Shown here: positions 8,224 to 18,429 of the stretch, piece after piece
Numbering within the stretch: position 1 is the stretch's first letter
Layout of the letters: the number at the start of each line of letters is the position of its first letter
Assembly (NCBI RefSeq): GCF_004355185.1
Contig: NZ_CP037922.1
Span: 1,736,001-1,800,000, forward strand
Reading direction: 5' to 3'
Source: Hymenobacter radiodurans
GTDB lineage: Bacteria > Bacteroidota > Bacteroidia > Cytophagales > Hymenobacteraceae
DNA length: 64,000 nt
Notes under the pieces: model-generated
Databases searched by the model: none
The model's input: only the letters and a program-made list of their open reading frames with translations
Told to the model about the DNA's origin: nothing
Position numbers and translations under genes: made by a program

Positions 8224-11200
8224 ATGCTTCCTCCCCCCGACGATCATACTGACGAGCCCGGCATCACTATCAACTTTCACGACCCCAGCCAGATTCCGGC
8301 CAGCGTGACGCCCCCCCAACTGCGGCTGGCCAACCAGCAGGATAACGCACAGGACAAGTTTACCATTGTGGGCCTGGGTGGCTCGGCGGGCTCCCTGCAG
8401 GCCTTCGAGGATTTTTTTGTGAGCATGCCCGCAGATTGCGGAATGGCCTTCGTGATTGTGACCCACCTTGCCCCGGAACAGGATGCCACGCTGGCGGGCG
8501 TGTTGCAGCAATTCACGCGCATGCCCGTGCGCGAAGCCGAGGACGGCATGATAATACGCCCCAATGAGGTGTATGTGATTCCGCCCAACAAAGACATGAG
8601 CCTGCTACACGGCACGCTGCTGCTGTTTGCGCCCACGCAGCCGCGGGGCAAGCGCATGCCTATCGACTTCTTTTTTCAAAGTCTGGCCAAAGATGCCCGC
8701 GAACGGGCCGTGTGCATTATCTGCTCTGGCATGGGCACCGATGGTACCATTGGGCTGAAGATGGTGATGGAGAACTTCGGGATGGTAATGGTGCAAGCGC
8801 CCGATACGGCCGAGTACGACTCCATGCCCCGCTCAGCCATTGCCACCGAGTTTGTAGACTACGTGCTGCCCGTGGATCAACTGCCCGGCAAGCTGCTGGA
8901 ATACATAAATAAGCCCCCCACAAGCCGACCGCACCGCGAAACGGCCGAGTCGGCGTCGAAGCCGGCCCACGCTCTCCAGAAAATCTTCCTGCTCATCCGT
9001 TCCCATACGGGCCACGACTTTTCCTTCTATAAGCGCAACACGGTGATGCGCCGCATTGAGCGGCGCATGAATTCTCACCAGATCAAGGACTTCACTCACT
9101 ACGTGCGCTACCTGCAGGAAAACGTGCCGGAAGTAGAAGCCCTGTTTAAGGAGCTGCTCATCGGGGTAACCAAGTTTTTCCGGGACAACGAAGCGTTCGA
9201 CTCGTTTAAAAAGCACTTGCTGCCGATGCTTCGCCAGAAGCCTGACGGCAGCCTGGTGCGGGTCTGGACCCCCGGCTGCTCCACCGGCGAAGAAGCGTAT
9301 TCGGTCGCTATTACCTTGCTCGAATGCCTCGACGCACTGGCTCCCGAGCGCTATCTGAAGGTTCAGATTTTTGCCACTGACATCAACGCGGAAGGCATCG
9401 ACTTTGCCCGCGCCGGCTTTTACCCCGAAAACATAGCCGCCGATGTGACCCCAGAGCGGCTGCGGCGCTACTTTACCAAGGTGGAGGGCGGCTACCAGAT
9501 TCGGAAAGAGCTGCGCGACTTGGTGGTTTTTGCCCCCCACAACCTCAACAAGGATGCCCCCTTCACTCGCCTCGATGTGCTGGTGTGCCGCAATCTGCTC
9601 ATCTATCTGTCGGCGGAGCTGCAGCGCAATCTGCTGCCCGTGTTTCACTACGCCCTTAACCCTAACGGCCTGCTGTTTCTGGGGCCGAGCGAGAACCTGA
9701 CGGGCTTCCAGGATTTATTTGCCCCCCTGGATATCAAGTGGAAGATTTCGCGGCGCATGGAGGGCGCGGCGTCCCTGCCCCGTCTGCTTAATTTCCCCTC
9801 GGGCTTGTCGCGGCTGCCATCTATTCCTACCGTAGCAGCCACCAGTTCTGGCCTCGGAAGCACCCGCAAAGACGGCCCCTTCGCTATCTTGGTGCAGAAA
9901 GCATTGCTACGCTACTTTGCCCCGCCGGCCGTGGTTGTCAATCCGAAGGGCGAAATTCTGTTTGTGAATGGGCGCACGGGCCGCTACCTGGAGCCGGCCC
10001 CTGGCCTCAGCAACCTGAACATCTTTGAGATGGTGCGCGACGACATGCGCTTCGAGCTGAGCGGCGCCATTCATCAGGCCAGCACCACCCACGCCGATGT
10101 AGTAGTGGACGGCATGAAGCTGGCCACGGATACCGGCTTTCAGCTGGTGCGCCTCAGCGTAAAATACATGACCGAGCCAGAACACTTGCAGGGCCTGATG
10201 TTGGTAGCGTTTGAGGAGCAAGCGCCACCCCGCAAGGTGCGCGCAGGCAAAGCCAATCTGCTAAGTGCTGACCTGAGTCGCGACGCGGCGGTGGCAGCCA
10301 TGGAAAAGGAGCTGCATTACACCAAGCAGCGCCTGCAAATGACCATTGAGGAGATGGAAAGCAGTCTGGAGGAACTAAAAAGTACCAACGAAGAGCTGCA
10401 AAGCGCCAACGAGGAGCTGCAAAGCACCAACGAGGAGGCCATGACCAATAAGGAGGAAATGCAGAGCATGAACGAGGAGCTGCTCACGCTGAACCTACAG
10501 TACGCGAGCAAAACGGAGGAGCTGAGTCAGGCGGCCAACGACATGAAAAACCTGCTCGATGCCACCGAAATTGCTACCATCTTCCTCAATAATGATTTGC
10601 TCATCAAACGGTTCACGCCATCCATCGGGCGCATATTCAAGCTGGTGGCTTCGGATGTGGGGCGGTCCATAACGGACTTTGCCAACAACCTGCGCTACGA
10701 TAATTTGGCCGGCGATGTGCAGCACGTAATTGACCGGCTGGTAACAATAGAAACCAATATTCAGACGACCACCGGCGAGTGGTACGCCATGCGCATTCTG
10801 CCCTACCGCACCCTCGATAACTACATCAACGGGGCCGTTATCACCTTCAATGATATCACTCAGCTCAAGGACCTGGAAGGTAGTCTGCAAGCCAGCACCA
10901 GCTTTGCTGAAAGTATCGTCGAAACCGTGCGCGAGCCTATGATCGTGCTCAACCAAGACCTGCAGGTGGTTTTGATCAGCGGAGCCTTTGCTGAGCACTA
11001 CCGCTTGAACGTGGCGGAAGCGAAAGGCCAGTCGCTGACGGAGTTGAACAATGGCGCCTGGAACCTGCCCCCTCTGCGCCGCCTGCTCACCAACCTGCTG
11101 AGTGATAAAAGCGAAGAGTTCGACAACGTGCCGTTGCAGGTGAAGCTGCCTGAGTTGGGCCCGCGCCAGGTGCTGGTATATGGCCGCCGCCTGCTCAGTC

Positions 11201-11265
11201 ACGGCTCGCAAATGACGTCTGTACTGCTGGGCATAAGTGATGCACCTGCGCAAGCACCGACGTAG
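8224..11265 (+). CDS. CheB-CheR-PAS fusion signalling protein
   Basis: A 1013-residue protein that joins a CheB methylesterase (Ser54 in GGSAGS, His81 in VTHLAPEQ, Asp173 in MGTDG; about residues 45-235) to a CheR methyltransferase (about 250-500, SAM-binding WTPGCSTGEEAYSVAI). A PAS-like region follows, then a long coiled coil (about 695-785) built of repeated EELKSTNEELQSANEELQST, and two more PAS-like segments. No kinase domain is present; the histidine kinase encoded next may supply it. I start at ATG 8224 rather than TTG 8218. Such proteins probably couple methylation to a phosphorelay, but the signal is unknown. The reading frame is intact despite several C6-C7 runs. Confidence 0.9.
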   Translation: MLPPPDDHTDEPGITINFHDPSQIPASVTPPQLRLANQQDNAQDKFTIVGLGGSAGSLQAFEDFFVSMPADCGMAFVIVTHLAPEQDATLAGVLQQFTRMPVREAEDGMIIRPNEVYVIPPNKDMSLLHGTLLLFAPTQPRGKRMPIDFFFQSLAKDARERAVCIICSGMGTDGTIGLKMVMENFGMVMVQAPDTAEYDSMPRSAIATEFVDYVLPVDQLPGKLLEYINKPPTSRPHRETAESASKPAHALQKIFLLIRSHTGHDFSFYKRNTVMRRIERRMNSHQIKDFTHYVRYLQENVPEVEALFKELLIGVTKFFRDNEAFDSFKKHLLPMLRQKPDGSLVRVWTPGCSTGEEAYSVAITLLECLDALAPERYLKVQIFATDINAEGIDFARAGFYPENIAADVTPERLRRYFTKVEGGYQIRKELRDLVVFAPHNLNKDAPFTRLDVLVCRNLLIYLSAELQRNLLPVFHYALNPNGLLFLGPSENLTGFQDLFAPLDIKWKISRRMEGAASLPRLLNFPSGLSRLPSIPTVAATSSGLGSTRKDGPFAILVQKALLRYFAPPAVVVNPKGEILFVNGRTGRYLEPAPGLSNLNIFEMVRDDMRFELSGAIHQASTTHADVVVDGMKLATDTGFQLVRLSVKYMTEPEHLQGLMLVAFEEQAPPRKVRAGKANLLSADLSRDAAVAAMEKELHYTKQRLQMTIEEMESSLEELKSTNEELQSANEELQSTNEEAMTNKEEMQSMNEELLTLNLQYASKTEELSQAANDMKNLLDATEIATIFLNNDLLIKRFTPSIGRIFKLVASDVGRSITDFANNLRYDNLAGDVQHVIDRLVTIETNIQTTTGEWYAMRILPYRTLDNYINGAVITFNDITQLKDLEGSLQASTSFAESIVETVREPMIVLNQDLQVVLISGAFAEHYRLNVAEAKGQSLTELNNGAWNLPPLRRLLTNLLSDKSEEFDNVPLQVKLPELGPRQVLVYGRRLLSHGSQMTSVLLGISDAPAQAPT

Positions 11266-11305
11266 GCAGCTGGTTTGCAAGCAATGCGCAAGAGAGGTAT
11301 GCGTT

Positions 11306-11401
11306 AAAAAAACCCCCCAGTAGGCCGCTCTACTTGCCTGCGTTGCGTATGCATTATTACCTCGTCGGAGGGGCGCTGATCTTGCGCTGGGGGGCTTTTT
11401 T
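11306..11401 (+). terminator. Possible long-loop terminator after CheB-CheR gene
   Basis: CCCCCCAG (11313-11320) preceded by A7 can pair with CTGGGGGG (11387-11394), followed by C and T6. The loop is about 66 bases, so the stem may need inner structure; the second arm and T-run lie just before the kinase gene. Confidence 0.4.
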
Positions 11402-11464
11402 GAGGTCAGACTCTGATTTGCAGTAGATTGCTTACGCTCTTTTCATTCATCTATTCCGAGCGCC

Positions 11465-13435
11465 ATGGACTACGACCAGCAGCTTTCCGCACATGAGGCT
11501 TTGCAGCAGCTTCGCGACCATGCCGAAAAGCGCCGCCACCTAGTTACGCAGAGCGTGGATGTATCGGCGCCGCAGGATACCCAACGGCTGGTGCAGGAGC
11601 TGCAAGTGTACCAGATAGAGCTGGAAATGCAGTACGAGCAGCTCCTGTTGTCGCAGGCTGAGGCCGAAACTGCGCACGCCAAGTACGTCGACCTATACGA
11701 CTTTGGGCCCATAGGCTATTTTACGCTCGATGAGGCGGGGCTTATTCAGCTGCTGAATCTGCGGGCGGCCCAGATGCTGGGCACCGTACGCCAGCGCCTC
11801 ACAAGCCGGCGCCTCGCCTTGTTTGTAACTTCGGACTGTCGGCCCAAATTCAATGATTTTCTAACTCAAACCCTGCTCTCCGACACGCGCCAGACCTGCG
11901 AGTTGGAGATGATGCGAGAGGATGGCACGCGTTTTTTTGTCAGGCTAGAAGGCTTGGCTATGCTCTCAGAGAACGGCGCGAAATGCTGCCGCCTAGCTGT
12001 CATCGATATCACTGATTCAAAAGCGGCTACGCGGGCCCTCGAAGCCAGCGAAGCCCGTTTTCGGTTGCTGTTTGAGCAAAGCCGCGATGCCACGCTGCTC
12101 ATTCAGGATAGCCACGTTATCGATTGTAACAGCACTGCTCTTCAATTCTTTAATCTTCGCAGCAAGAGTGAGCTGCTGGGCAAGCACGTTTCAATTTTTG
12201 CCCCCCCTACGCAGCCTACTGGAATGCCGTCGGTAGAAGCCGCCAACGCCCACACCGCAGAGGCACTGCAGAAAGGCTGGAACCGGTTTGAGTGGTTGTT
12301 GATAGGGCCGGATGAGGAGGAAATGTGGGTAGAAATCTCCTTGACCGCCTTCTCGCTGGATGGCCAAGCGGTATTGCATTCCGTGGTGCGCGATATTACG
12401 GCTCAGCGGAAGGCGCGCGAGCAGCTACGCCGGGAAAAGGAGTTCTCCGAAAGTCTGCTCAATAATAGCGTCGATGGTGTTATGGCTTTCGATGCCCAGC
12501 ACCGCATCACGGCTTGGAACAAGGTAATGGAGCTCAATACCCGTAAGCCGAAAGCAGAAGTGCTGGGTAAGGATGTATTTGATCTGTTTCCGCAGCACCG
12601 CGACGGCCCCGAGGGAGAAGCGGTGTGCAAGGTTTTGGCGGGGGAGCGCGTCACGAACTACAATCTGAAGCTCTATGAACGACCCGGCCACTTTGAGTCC
12701 TTTTTTGTGCCCTTGCTGAACGATGAAGGTAAGGTGGAAGGGGGCTTGGTGCTGATTCGCGACGTGACGGAGCGCGTCCGGCTGGCCGAAGAAGCCACCC
12801 AGATGAAGCTACGGCAGCAACAGGAGGTGCACTCGGCCATCCTGACCACCCAAGAAGAGGAACGCAAGCGCATTGCCGAAGCCTTGCACAACGGCGTCGG
12901 GCAATTGCTTTACGCCACCAAGCTAAATCTGGAAAACCGCGCGGGGGGCAATTCTTCCCGCGATTCGGCGCTGGCCCTACTGGAAGAAGCCATCAAAGCC
13001 ACCCGCACCATCTCGTTTGAGCTGACGCCCGGTATTCTCCAGGATTTTGGCTTAAAATCGGCACTGGAAGAGTTGGTAAAACGTATTCCGCACGCGGGAC
13101 TGCACGTGCACCTCTATATGCAGGGAGATTTTGATGGGCTTCCGCAGCAGCTCGAAGTATCTGTGTATCGTATTGTGCAAGAGTTGCTTAACAATATTAT
13201 CAAGCACGCCAAAGCCCGCGAAGCCTTTGTGCATGTGGTGCAGGAAGATGGCCACGTAATCATCTCCGTCGAGGACGACGGCCAGGGCTTCGACCCAGTC
13301 CAGGCAAAAGCCAAGTACTCCGGTATCGGCCTCACCAGTATCCGCAACCGCGTCGATCTGCTAGCCGGTACGCTCTCCATCGACTCACGCCCCGGCCGAG
13401 GTACTATAGTAAGTATTGAGCTACGGATAAAGTAA
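11465..13435 (+). CDS. PAS-domain sensor histidine kinase (NarX/DesK-like)
   Basis: A 656-residue cytoplasmic kinase with no transmembrane segment. It has an N-terminal helical region, three PAS domains (roughly 70-190, 195-315 and 325-440), a HisKA_3-type dimerisation block EEERKRIAEALHNGVGQLL with phospho-acceptor His475, and an ATPase domain with N-box QELLNNIIKHAKA, G1 VEDDGQGFD and G2 GIGLTSIRNRV. Kinases of this class normally phosphorylate LuxR-type response regulators, but none is adjacent. It follows the CheB-CheR-PAS gene on the same strand and shares the PAS-rich design, so they may form one pathway. The start ATG at 11465 is supported by family-like spacing to the first PAS. Confidence 0.88.
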   Translation: MDYDQQLSAHEALQQLRDHAEKRRHLVTQSVDVSAPQDTQRLVQELQVYQIELEMQYEQLLLSQAEAETAHAKYVDLYDFGPIGYFTLDEAGLIQLLNLRAAQMLGTVRQRLTSRRLALFVTSDCRPKFNDFLTQTLLSDTRQTCELEMMREDGTRFFVRLEGLAMLSENGAKCCRLAVIDITDSKAATRALEASEARFRLLFEQSRDATLLIQDSHVIDCNSTALQFFNLRSKSELLGKHVSIFAPPTQPTGMPSVEAANAHTAEALQKGWNRFEWLLIGPDEEEMWVEISLTAFSLDGQAVLHSVVRDITAQRKAREQLRREKEFSESLLNNSVDGVMAFDAQHRITAWNKVMELNTRKPKAEVLGKDVFDLFPQHRDGPEGEAVCKVLAGERVTNYNLKLYERPGHFESFFVPLLNDEGKVEGGLVLIRDVTERVRLAEEATQMKLRQQQEVHSAILTTQEEERKRIAEALHNGVGQLLYATKLNLENRAGGNSSRDSALALLEEAIKATRTISFELTPGILQDFGLKSALEELVKRIPHAGLHVHLYMQGDFDGLPQQLEVSVYRIVQELLNNIIKHAKAREAFVHVVQEDGHVIISVEDDGQGFDPVQAKAKYSGIGLTSIRNRVDLLAGTLSIDSRPGRGTIVSIELRIK

Positions 13436-13753
13436 GAGATAAAAATGCGACAACAGCGCCAGCTGCTAGGTTAAAAGCCTAGTGGCTGGCGCTGTTGCTG
13501 TTAATGACTTTGGGCTAAGCAGTTAGGCGCCTGTGCAAGTGCTTTAGGAAAGTACATTTTTATCGCAATTAATGTGGGTAGAGTGCAAATCATTGCTAAT
13601 GCTTTGGCTACATCAATTTAGTTGATTGAAATAATTCTCTTTGGTATAAATAATACAAGTAAAATTAGCCATATAATAAAAATTTGTTTAAATTTTTATA
13701 AATTAGATCCTAATAGTACGTCCTACACTCCCACCTTCTAAACCCTTGTAACC
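13436..13753. other. Intergenic region with a hairpin, then AT-rich leader
   Basis: The left part holds the strong hairpin listed at 13451-13497. From about 13600 the sequence is very AT-rich and probably contains the promoter of the LruC gene, but I could not assign -33 and -7 boxes with confidence. No gene is seen. Confidence 0.5.
13451..13497. terminator. Strong hairpin after the kinase gene
   Basis: CAACAGCGCCAGC (13451-13463) pairs perfectly with GCTGGCGCTGTTG (13485-13497), with an inner CTAGG/CCTAG stem. It sits 15 bases past the kinase stop. There is no long T-run, so termination is likely but not certain. Confidence 0.5.
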
Positions 13754-15040
13754 ATGAAAAATCAACCTTTACAGCACAGGCTCTCTTGGCTATTTTCAGC
13801 CATAGCTCTGATGTTGACGATTCAAAGTTGTTCGGATAAGGAAAATATTGCTTCGCCTCGCACAAGCACGCAATCGAGCACGCAGGATATTGTTGTTCCT
13901 CCAGCTTGTCAGTCCGTTTGCTTGGTAGCAGGCCAGCATAACCAAGTGGGAACGGTAGATGTGGCGCTGGACGGTGGCGACGTGCTGGTAACGTACAATC
14001 TGACGACACCGGGTATCACTCTTAAAGAGATACACCTTGATGTCTTTACCAGTCTGCAAGAGCTGAGAGATGAGAAGAAACTAAGCAATGGGGGCGCTAT
14101 ACCTGGTAAGTTTACTTACAAGCAAACATTTAAGACCGGCGTAACATCGTATACCGTAAGAATTCCTGCCGCGCAGGTTCCAGACATCAACTGCTTTTTC
14201 ATCGCATCACATGCGGCGCTTTCCAATGGCGAAACTGCTTGGGGTGGCGTATGCGACAACACAAGCAAGGGCGTATCCTTAGCTAATGCCAACCAGTTCC
14301 CTGGTAATAACTGGTCGGTGTACTTCGAGTTCTGCAAGAGCAGATGCAGCCAGGCCATCGACTTCACCTATGCCTGGGAGGATATTAACAACGTTGGTCC
14401 TTTCCAAAACGACAGAGACTACAATGACTTAGTAGTGCAGTCTGACATTGTTAAGACTTCTAGCCAAGTGATAATCAACTTCCTGGTAACTGCCAGAGGA
14501 GCTGCTTACGATCATAAGTTCCGTTTCCGGATTCCAAAGCTGGGAATAACCAGTATCTCAGGGGCGGCCAGTTACACGAGTGATGCCACGTACTACTATG
14601 TCACTGTTTTCGAGAGCACAAAAACCGCACTGCTTGGATCAGGACCAGAAAGATTCGCTAATACGGTGTCGGGTGAGCCATGCGTTCCTTACGCAACAGC
14701 CCAAGTAACGCTCAATATCAACGGCGACTTCTCCTACAATCCGAGCGAGCCCTACGAGCCCTACATTTCGGTGTATACCTCCGGCCCCGCCACAGGCACA
14801 CCCTCTTATGATTTGTACGTGTGGGAGGTTTCAAACAGAGATACCTATACCGTTGGAGGAAAGGAATATCCAAACGGCATCCTGATTTCTGATGATTGGA
14901 AGTGGCCCTTAGAATACATGTCAATCAATGAGCCTTATCCAAGCTTCACAAGCATAACCGATGGATTCACGTACGGCTGGTTTAACTCGCCAGCTCCTGG
15001 CTATGAATCTAAAACGTTTGGGCCAGAGGATTGCCTATAA
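13754..15040 (+). CDS. LruC-domain lipoprotein
   Basis: A 428-residue exported protein. The start ends in a lipobox (LTIQSC, Cys26), predicting an outer-membrane or surface lipoprotein. The middle has FTYAWEDINNVGPFQ and NDRDYNDLVVQ, the acidic DYNDLVV core of LruC domains, and the end ILISDDWKWPLEYMSINEPY also fits that domain's C-terminus. LruC-domain proteins are widespread in Bacteroidota and Leptospira; their biochemical role is unclear, though surface attachment or matrix functions are usually guessed. The gene is somewhat richer in A and T than its neighbours. It stands alone, ending at a shared bidirectional terminator. Confidence 0.8.
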   Translation: MKNQPLQHRLSWLFSAIALMLTIQSCSDKENIASPRTSTQSSTQDIVVPPACQSVCLVAGQHNQVGTVDVALDGGDVLVTYNLTTPGITLKEIHLDVFTSLQELRDEKKLSNGGAIPGKFTYKQTFKTGVTSYTVRIPAAQVPDINCFFIASHAALSNGETAWGGVCDNTSKGVSLANANQFPGNNWSVYFEFCKSRCSQAIDFTYAWEDINNVGPFQNDRDYNDLVVQSDIVKTSSQVIINFLVTARGAAYDHKFRFRIPKLGITSISGAASYTSDATYYYVTVFESTKTALLGSGPERFANTVSGEPCVPYATAQVTLNINGDFSYNPSEPYEPYISVYTSGPATGTPSYDLYVWEVSNRDTYTVGGKEYPNGILISDDWKWPLEYMSINEPYPSFTSITDGFTYGWFNSPAPGYESKTFGPEDCL

Positions 15041-15064
15041 GCCCTCCGGTTACAATTGAGAGCC

Positions 15065-15100
15065 AAAAAAGCCCCCAGAGGTAACTCTGGGGGCTTTTTT
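15065..15100. terminator. Bidirectional intrinsic terminator
   Basis: A6, GCCCCCAGAG, a short loop, CTCTGGGGGC and T6. A perfect stem between the convergent LruC gene and the minus-strand gene starting at 17276; it can serve both. Confidence 0.9.
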
Positions 15101-15112
15101 GTGGGCTAAACT

Positions 15113-17276
15113 TTACAATCGAATACCAATGCCCGGGCCAAGGAGAAAGAACAGCTTGCCGCCGTTAAGCAGATAGCCGCCACCCAGATAGAGCGGGAAA
15201 GTTAGCTTAGCATCGCTGCGCGTCGGATACACGGAGCCCAAAATTACGATGCCCAGGTTGCGGGCGCTGTTGGCGTCGGGGTTCAGGTTGAAGGCATTCA
15301 GAGCCACGAAGCCCGCCCCAACTTTGTACGGACGCAACTTATTGATTTTGTTTGGGTTGTAGAAGCTGAACTGCGCCAGCGTAGCCAGGCTAATACCGTT
15401 GAACGTGCCCACGCCCTGCACGTCGCTGTTGACTTGCTTGGTCAGCAAACCGGCCGGGAAGCTGACGTCGATATCAAACTTCACGCGACGCTGAAGCACT
15501 AGATCGAGCTTCTGCTGGAAGCCGGGCTCTGAGTACTTATCCGCAGCGTGCTTCACCGTAATCTGGATGCGGGCCCAGTCGTCGAGGTCGTAGGTTTTGC
15601 GGGTGCTGAGGTGCGCATTCAGACTAAGATTGCCTACCTGACACTGTTTGTCCTGGTAAAAAGCCCCCGGATGGAGTTTTCACCCGGACAGATGACGATG
15701 TTGTCGAGGGTGCGCATCTCAATTAGCTCGCCCTTACTGTTCAAGGTCCGAATCTCGAAGCTCAGGTATTGCTTGCCGTACAGTTGAGCATCGGTGTCGA
15801 TGGCATCGGCGTTGAAGCTGAATACTACGTCGCGGATAGACTTATCGTAGAGGACGGGGCCATTGAGGCGGGTGATGGGGCGGGGCGCTTCGCCGAAGGT
15901 CACGCTCACAAAATCGAGCGGGTGGGGCCGCTGAAACTCACGTACATTGAGCACATGGCCCGTAGGCTGGCCCGCGTTAAAAATGGTCAGCCGCTTCTTG
16001 TCGATGTTCAACGGCACCTGTACGCGGTATACCACCGCCTGCTCGGAGCGCACCGACGAGTCGGAGGGTACCACCAGCACATCCTCAAAGTGGAAGCGCG
16101 CTTTCTGCAACGATTCGCCTTCCAGACGCACGTCCACAGTTTCGCCAGGATTCACCGTTTGGTTGTTCGTCCAGTCTCCGCCGCGGTGCCGCACCTGCAC
16201 GCCCATAATGCTGGTTTTGGGCGACACGTTGAAGTTGGTGAGGTACTTAGGCTGGTCGTTTTCCTTGATATAGAGGTAGCTGTCGGTTTGACGGTGGGTG
16301 TTGTACACGCGCAGCCAGCATAGCACCCGGTCGTTGGAAAGGTAGCTGCGGGTCACCAACTCGGCAATCAGCGGGCCGCCCTGTTCCTCCTGGTCCTCAA
16401 TGCGATAAGTGCGTTTTAGATCGAAGCTGCGGCCATTATCGAGAATAATTTCCACGCCCTGCCGGCGCGACGCCTCATTGAGAGTAATCTCTTTTTTGTC
16501 GACGCTCAGAAACCGCAGACGGCTGGACTTTACTGTGAACTCCTGGCGTAGTGGGGCCAGACTGTAGCTTAGGCGGCGGTTATTTTCGATGAGAAACGGC
16601 CGCTCCGTTTGGGGGCGCACCATCAGCGTGCGGTTGCCGGGCACGTTGGGCAGCACGTGCAGGCGCAGCGTACCGTTCTGCTGACTGAGGCGGTAGTCAA
16701 TTTCCTGGCCACGCGTCCAGTCGGTGCTCACGCGCACGTTTTTGGGATTGTTGCTGGTCAGGTCAAACACCTTTTCCTCACCTACATACAGCTCCGTGTC
16801 GTTGGGCCGAAAGGCCAGCGTGGTGCGCGTGACGGGCAACAAATTCACCGTTTGGGTCTGCAAATTGCCCCCCGCCTGATCTGGGTCTTGTGTAAAGGTG
16901 AGGCGCAGGAAGCGGGTAGCCGTCAGGTCGCGGAAGCGTATTTTGGCCCGATAAAATGCGTTGTCAACAGCCGTGAGCGAGTCTAGGAGTTGAAAATCGG
17001 CGGAGCGCTGGAGGCGTAGGGGCCGCTGGGGGCAAATTGGTTGGGGTAAACCAGCAGCTCCGCCGTCTCGTCGTCCTGGCGGTAATAGAAGTACAGGTGC
17101 GGCTCATTCTCGACCGTTACTACCTGGCGACTCAGGTGGTAGCGAGCCGTATCGACGTGCAGTACTACTTCTCGCAGCAGCGGAGTCTGAGCAAAAGCTG
17201 CGGGGCTAATTGCCAGCAAAACCAACAGTAAAAGTGAGGTGCCGACAGCGCGGCTGAAGTCTGGAAGAAGGCGCAC
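15113..17276 (-). CDS. Large exported protein of unknown function, two frameshifts
   Basis: Three adjacent open frames read as one protein of about 721 residues once a base is added in the G5 run 17028-17032 (joining NQFAP to QRPLRLQRSADFQ) and in the C5 run 15664-15668 (joining NSIRG to AFYQDKQCQVGNLSL). It begins with a clear signal peptide (LLLLVLLAISPAAFAQ). The middle is rich in short beta strands resembling Ig-like repeats. The last 120 residues (PYKVGAGFVALNAFN, LTFPLYLGGGYLL, FFLLGPGIGIRL) look like amphipathic outer-membrane strands. I do not recognise the family. A surface or outer-membrane structural role is a guess. Confidence 0.7.
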
Positions 17277-17484
17277 GGGGCGGTTCAGGTCAGAGAGTGA
17301 GTAGCCAGAAGCCGGAAGCGCGAACTACTCAAGCAGTCCACAATGGGACAAAGGTAGAACGGTAGGACTTTGGCCGAAAGCAAAAAACCGTTTTTTGCCT
17401 CTGCCTGCTGGCATCCCCAAGGAGGAGCCCGGCAGTAAAAAATCTCCTACAATGACTGTGCTATTTTGCCCCCCGCGCGGTTAT

Positions 17485-18216
17485 TTATGCCTTTTGCCGC
17501 CGCTTATCCCACCAGACATACACTCCAAACAGCACCAAACTTACCCCCGATACCCACAGCAATCCGCTTTTGAGCCGGTCGCTGTTCTCGCCCAGGTACG
17601 CCAGCAGCCCGATGAGCGGCAAAATGCCCCCCGCGGTAGCAATCAGGAACTTGAGGTAGCCCATGCGTGCCAAGCCCGCCACGAAACTGACCGCGTCGTT
17701 GGAAATGATAGGAGAGATGCGGGCAATAACCACGGCCCACACGCCGTAGCGCTGCACTTGGTCAACTACTTTTTTCTGGCTTTTCTCACCCAACAAGCGC
17801 CCCACAAACCCTTCTCCCAGCAGGTGACCCAGCCCGTAACCCACCGACGACGCCACCACTATCCCCACAAAGGCCCACAACGAACCCCACCACGGCCCAT
17901 ACGCCAGAATAGCCACCAGAATCAACAGCACCACATTAATTACGACCAAAAACATCTGGATTATAAACGCCAGTAGCAGCCAAACTGGCCCCCATGCGCC
18001 AAATTGCTGCACCCACTTCGCAATGCGGGGCCGATCTCCGCTGGTCAGAATATCAAAGGCTTCGCGCACGGCGCTTTGAAAGGCCGGCCACAAAAAGTAA
18101 CAGCCCACGAGCAGCACGATCACGGCTGCCGAAACATACAATGGCAGATGATTGGAGGTCCCCTTCGCTGAGGCGCTATCTGTCACTGATGGAGATTGAT
18201 CTTTAAGTTGCTGCAT
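17485..18216 (-). CDS. TVP38/TMEM64 (VTT-domain) membrane protein
   Basis: A 243-residue inner-membrane protein with about six hydrophobic segments. The central core has LAYGPWWGSLWAFVGIVVAS followed by SVGYGLGHLLGEGFVGRLLG, and then RISPIISNDAVSFVAGLARM. This G-rich re-entrant pattern followed by an Arg-x-x-P motif is typical of the VTT/SNARE-associated (DedA-related) superfamily. These proteins are linked to lipid scrambling and membrane homeostasis; the exact substrate is unknown. The N-terminal 25 residues are polar and cytoplasmic. It is transcribed divergently from the GH15 gene and has no evident operon partner. Confidence 0.85.
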   Translation of the reverse strand: MQQLKDQSPSVTDSASAKGTSNHLPLYVSAAVIVLLVGCYFLWPAFQSAVREAFDILTSGDRPRIAKWVQQFGAWGPVWLLLAFIIQMFLVVINVVLLILVAILAYGPWWGSLWAFVGIVVASSVGYGLGHLLGEGFVGRLLGEKSQKKVVDQVQRYGVWAVVIARISPIISNDAVSFVAGLARMGYLKFLIATAGGILPLIGLLAYLGENSDRLKSGLLWVSGVSLVLFGVYVWWDKRRQKA

Positions 18217-18429
18217 AGATTCTAACGCTTGGTTTATCAGTTGGTTAGGATACTCTTAATGATTTAAAGAAGGCGTATTAGCGCCCTTGTCAGAACCGCC
18301 AACCTAGCACTACGCAAAATCACTCACACCCGGTTGGTGGCAACCTGAGCGGCGTCAATGAGGTACACTACTGCTGAGCGGCATTGCACTAAGCATACTG
18401 CGCTGCTTTCATCATCTGTTCTCCCTCTC

